Source: Psilocybe azurescens (lineage: Eukaryota; Basidiomycota; Agaricomycetes; Agaricales; Agrocybaceae). Taken from it: a stretch of DNA of 44,226 nt. Position numbers and translations under genes: made by a program. The notes under the pieces were generated by a model. It made no database searches and was not told the origin of the DNA. It was given only the letters and a program-made list of their open reading frames with translations. The stretch covers positions 1-44,226 of the forward strand of contig JAJIRX010000647.1 in NCBI GenBank assembly GCA_023853785.1. Direction: 5' to 3'. This document shows, one piece after another, positions 43,641 through 44,226 of this stretch (the stretch's first letter is position 1; the number at the start of each line of letters is the position of its first letter).

Positions 43641-44226
43641 ATCTATTGTATGTAGTTGACAGATGGGACTACTGGGTGTCGTTCTACAGAATGATTAGTA
43701 TAGTTTGGACGCTTGATCTCTTTTAAATATTTTTCTATGTTCTCTGGTATATAAACCATGTATTAGTATCGCTTGGAATGCAAGGAAGTTACAAGCCCCA
43801 ACTTTCTTCACAGCAAAGATTTCAAGTTATCAAGTACTCAGTCCAGCACTCAAGCACGCATTCAATCAATCTCTATCAATATTCAGCACAAAATTCAACA
43901 ATCACTCCAGTTATTCAAGACGTTCATCAGAGGCTAGACCAGCCTATCCAACCACCCACGCTCTCACATTCCAGAGCAATTTATCCAGTTAATTTCGATC
44001 CTATCATCCTCCAGACCCCTTCATTCTTCCTCTACATCAAGATCCTCAACTCCCCATTGCTTCAGTTGCTCCAGAATATTTTATTCAGCAATCTTGGTCT
44101 TGTTGTCATCTTCATCCATCGCCCTAGTCATCCCTCATTCACTCCACCGCTCTGTTTGATTTTTGGTTCAAGAACATCGCACAATCCTTCATCATATATC
44201 ACTCCAGGCCGCTCAAGTCATTACTC
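43641..44226 (+). promoter_or_regulatory. Possible promoter and CT/CA-rich leader of a further element or gene
   Basis: A TATA-like ggtatataaacc lies at about 43747-43758. It is followed about 70 bp later by a long CA/CT-rich, G-poor stretch to the window edge (cactcaagcacgcattcaatc and similar), the composition of fungal leaders or retrotransposon 5' regions. TGTAGTTGACAG at 43649 could be an LTR start. No second copy is visible, so this is only suggestive. Confidence 0.25.

Larger units (their letters stand above)
41427..44226. mobile_element. Left end of a second, diverged member of the foldback-like TIR family, running off the right edge
   Basis: CACATAGGGCAGCTACATTG at 41427 matches the TIR start of the 12-kb element, followed by TAGCGAGTGACTC, CCATAGAAC..CACAATGTATAT and GTGACTCGGTGCC, then catagaattctat. 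A second subterminal copy of GTGACTC..TTGGTGCCATAGAATTCTAT lies at 41557-41585. Further in there are GGCCCCG-rich stretches (about 41980-42060), also typical of the 155-bp units, but no 155-bp array is visible. The opposite TIR is not found in the window, so the true right end is unknown and the end given here is the window edge. Confidence 0.7.

Overview
The window looks like nuclear DNA of a filamentous basidiomycete, most likely an Agaricomycete. The evidence is the set of families present: NACHT P-loop proteins of the basidiomycete type, a Tnp2 (CACTA-like) transposase and a Ty3/gypsy retroelement. Short introns with GT...AG borders interrupt relics of housekeeping genes, and there are no bacterial operon signals. 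Almost every gene-like stretch carries frameshifts, stops or deletions, so this is a repeat-rich accessory region of pseudogenes and mobile elements. I saw no rRNA, tRNA or CRISPR.

Layout. 1-2497: minus-strand relic of a Tnp2 transposase running off the left edge, with a candidate CACTG terminus, followed by a minisatellite (2544-2840). 3066-6477: NACHT copy A (minus). 6883-7031: a small NACHT relic. 8890-11500: PIN-like (auxin efflux carrier/ECM3-type) transporter relic. 11632-12385: cytosolic arginyl-tRNA synthetase (ArgRS) relic. 12386-12860: a conserved segment I cannot name. 13185-16589: NACHT copy B (minus). 18033-19470: a second ArgRS relic. 19490-21676: a second transporter relic. 22190-22700: the second copy of the unnamed segment. 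24897-26699 plus 38686-40306: NACHT copy C (plus). NACHT, transporter, ArgRS and the unnamed segment thus form a block present twice and rearranged, and NACHT is present a third time.

NACHT copy C is split by an 11,979-bp insertion (26700-38678). It has about 355-bp terminal inverted repeats (TIRs) beginning CACATAGGG and a 7-bp target duplication, GTTCACG (8 bp if one more G is counted). Inside the termini lie two opposed arrays of a 155-bp repeat, about 11 units on the left and about 9 on the right, so the element is foldback-like. A Ty3/gypsy retrotransposon (30138-37056) is nested in its right arm, with 230/229-bp long terminal repeats (LTRs), PBS, PPT, gag, protease, RT, RNase H and D,D35E integrase. 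Without the gypsy the host element is about 5 kb and shows no transposase, so it looks non-autonomous. A second, diverged member of the TIR family starts at 41427 and runs off the right edge.

Functionally the region seems to be a decayed family of NLR-like NACHT proteins that was duplicated together with neighbouring housekeeping genes and then colonised by transposons in at least two nested layers. The strongest candidates for something not described before are the foldback-like element family with 155-bp subterminal arrays and Gcn4/AP-1-type TGACTCA sites in its TIRs, and the mosaic of shared frameshifts among the NACHT copies, which suggests exchange between copies.
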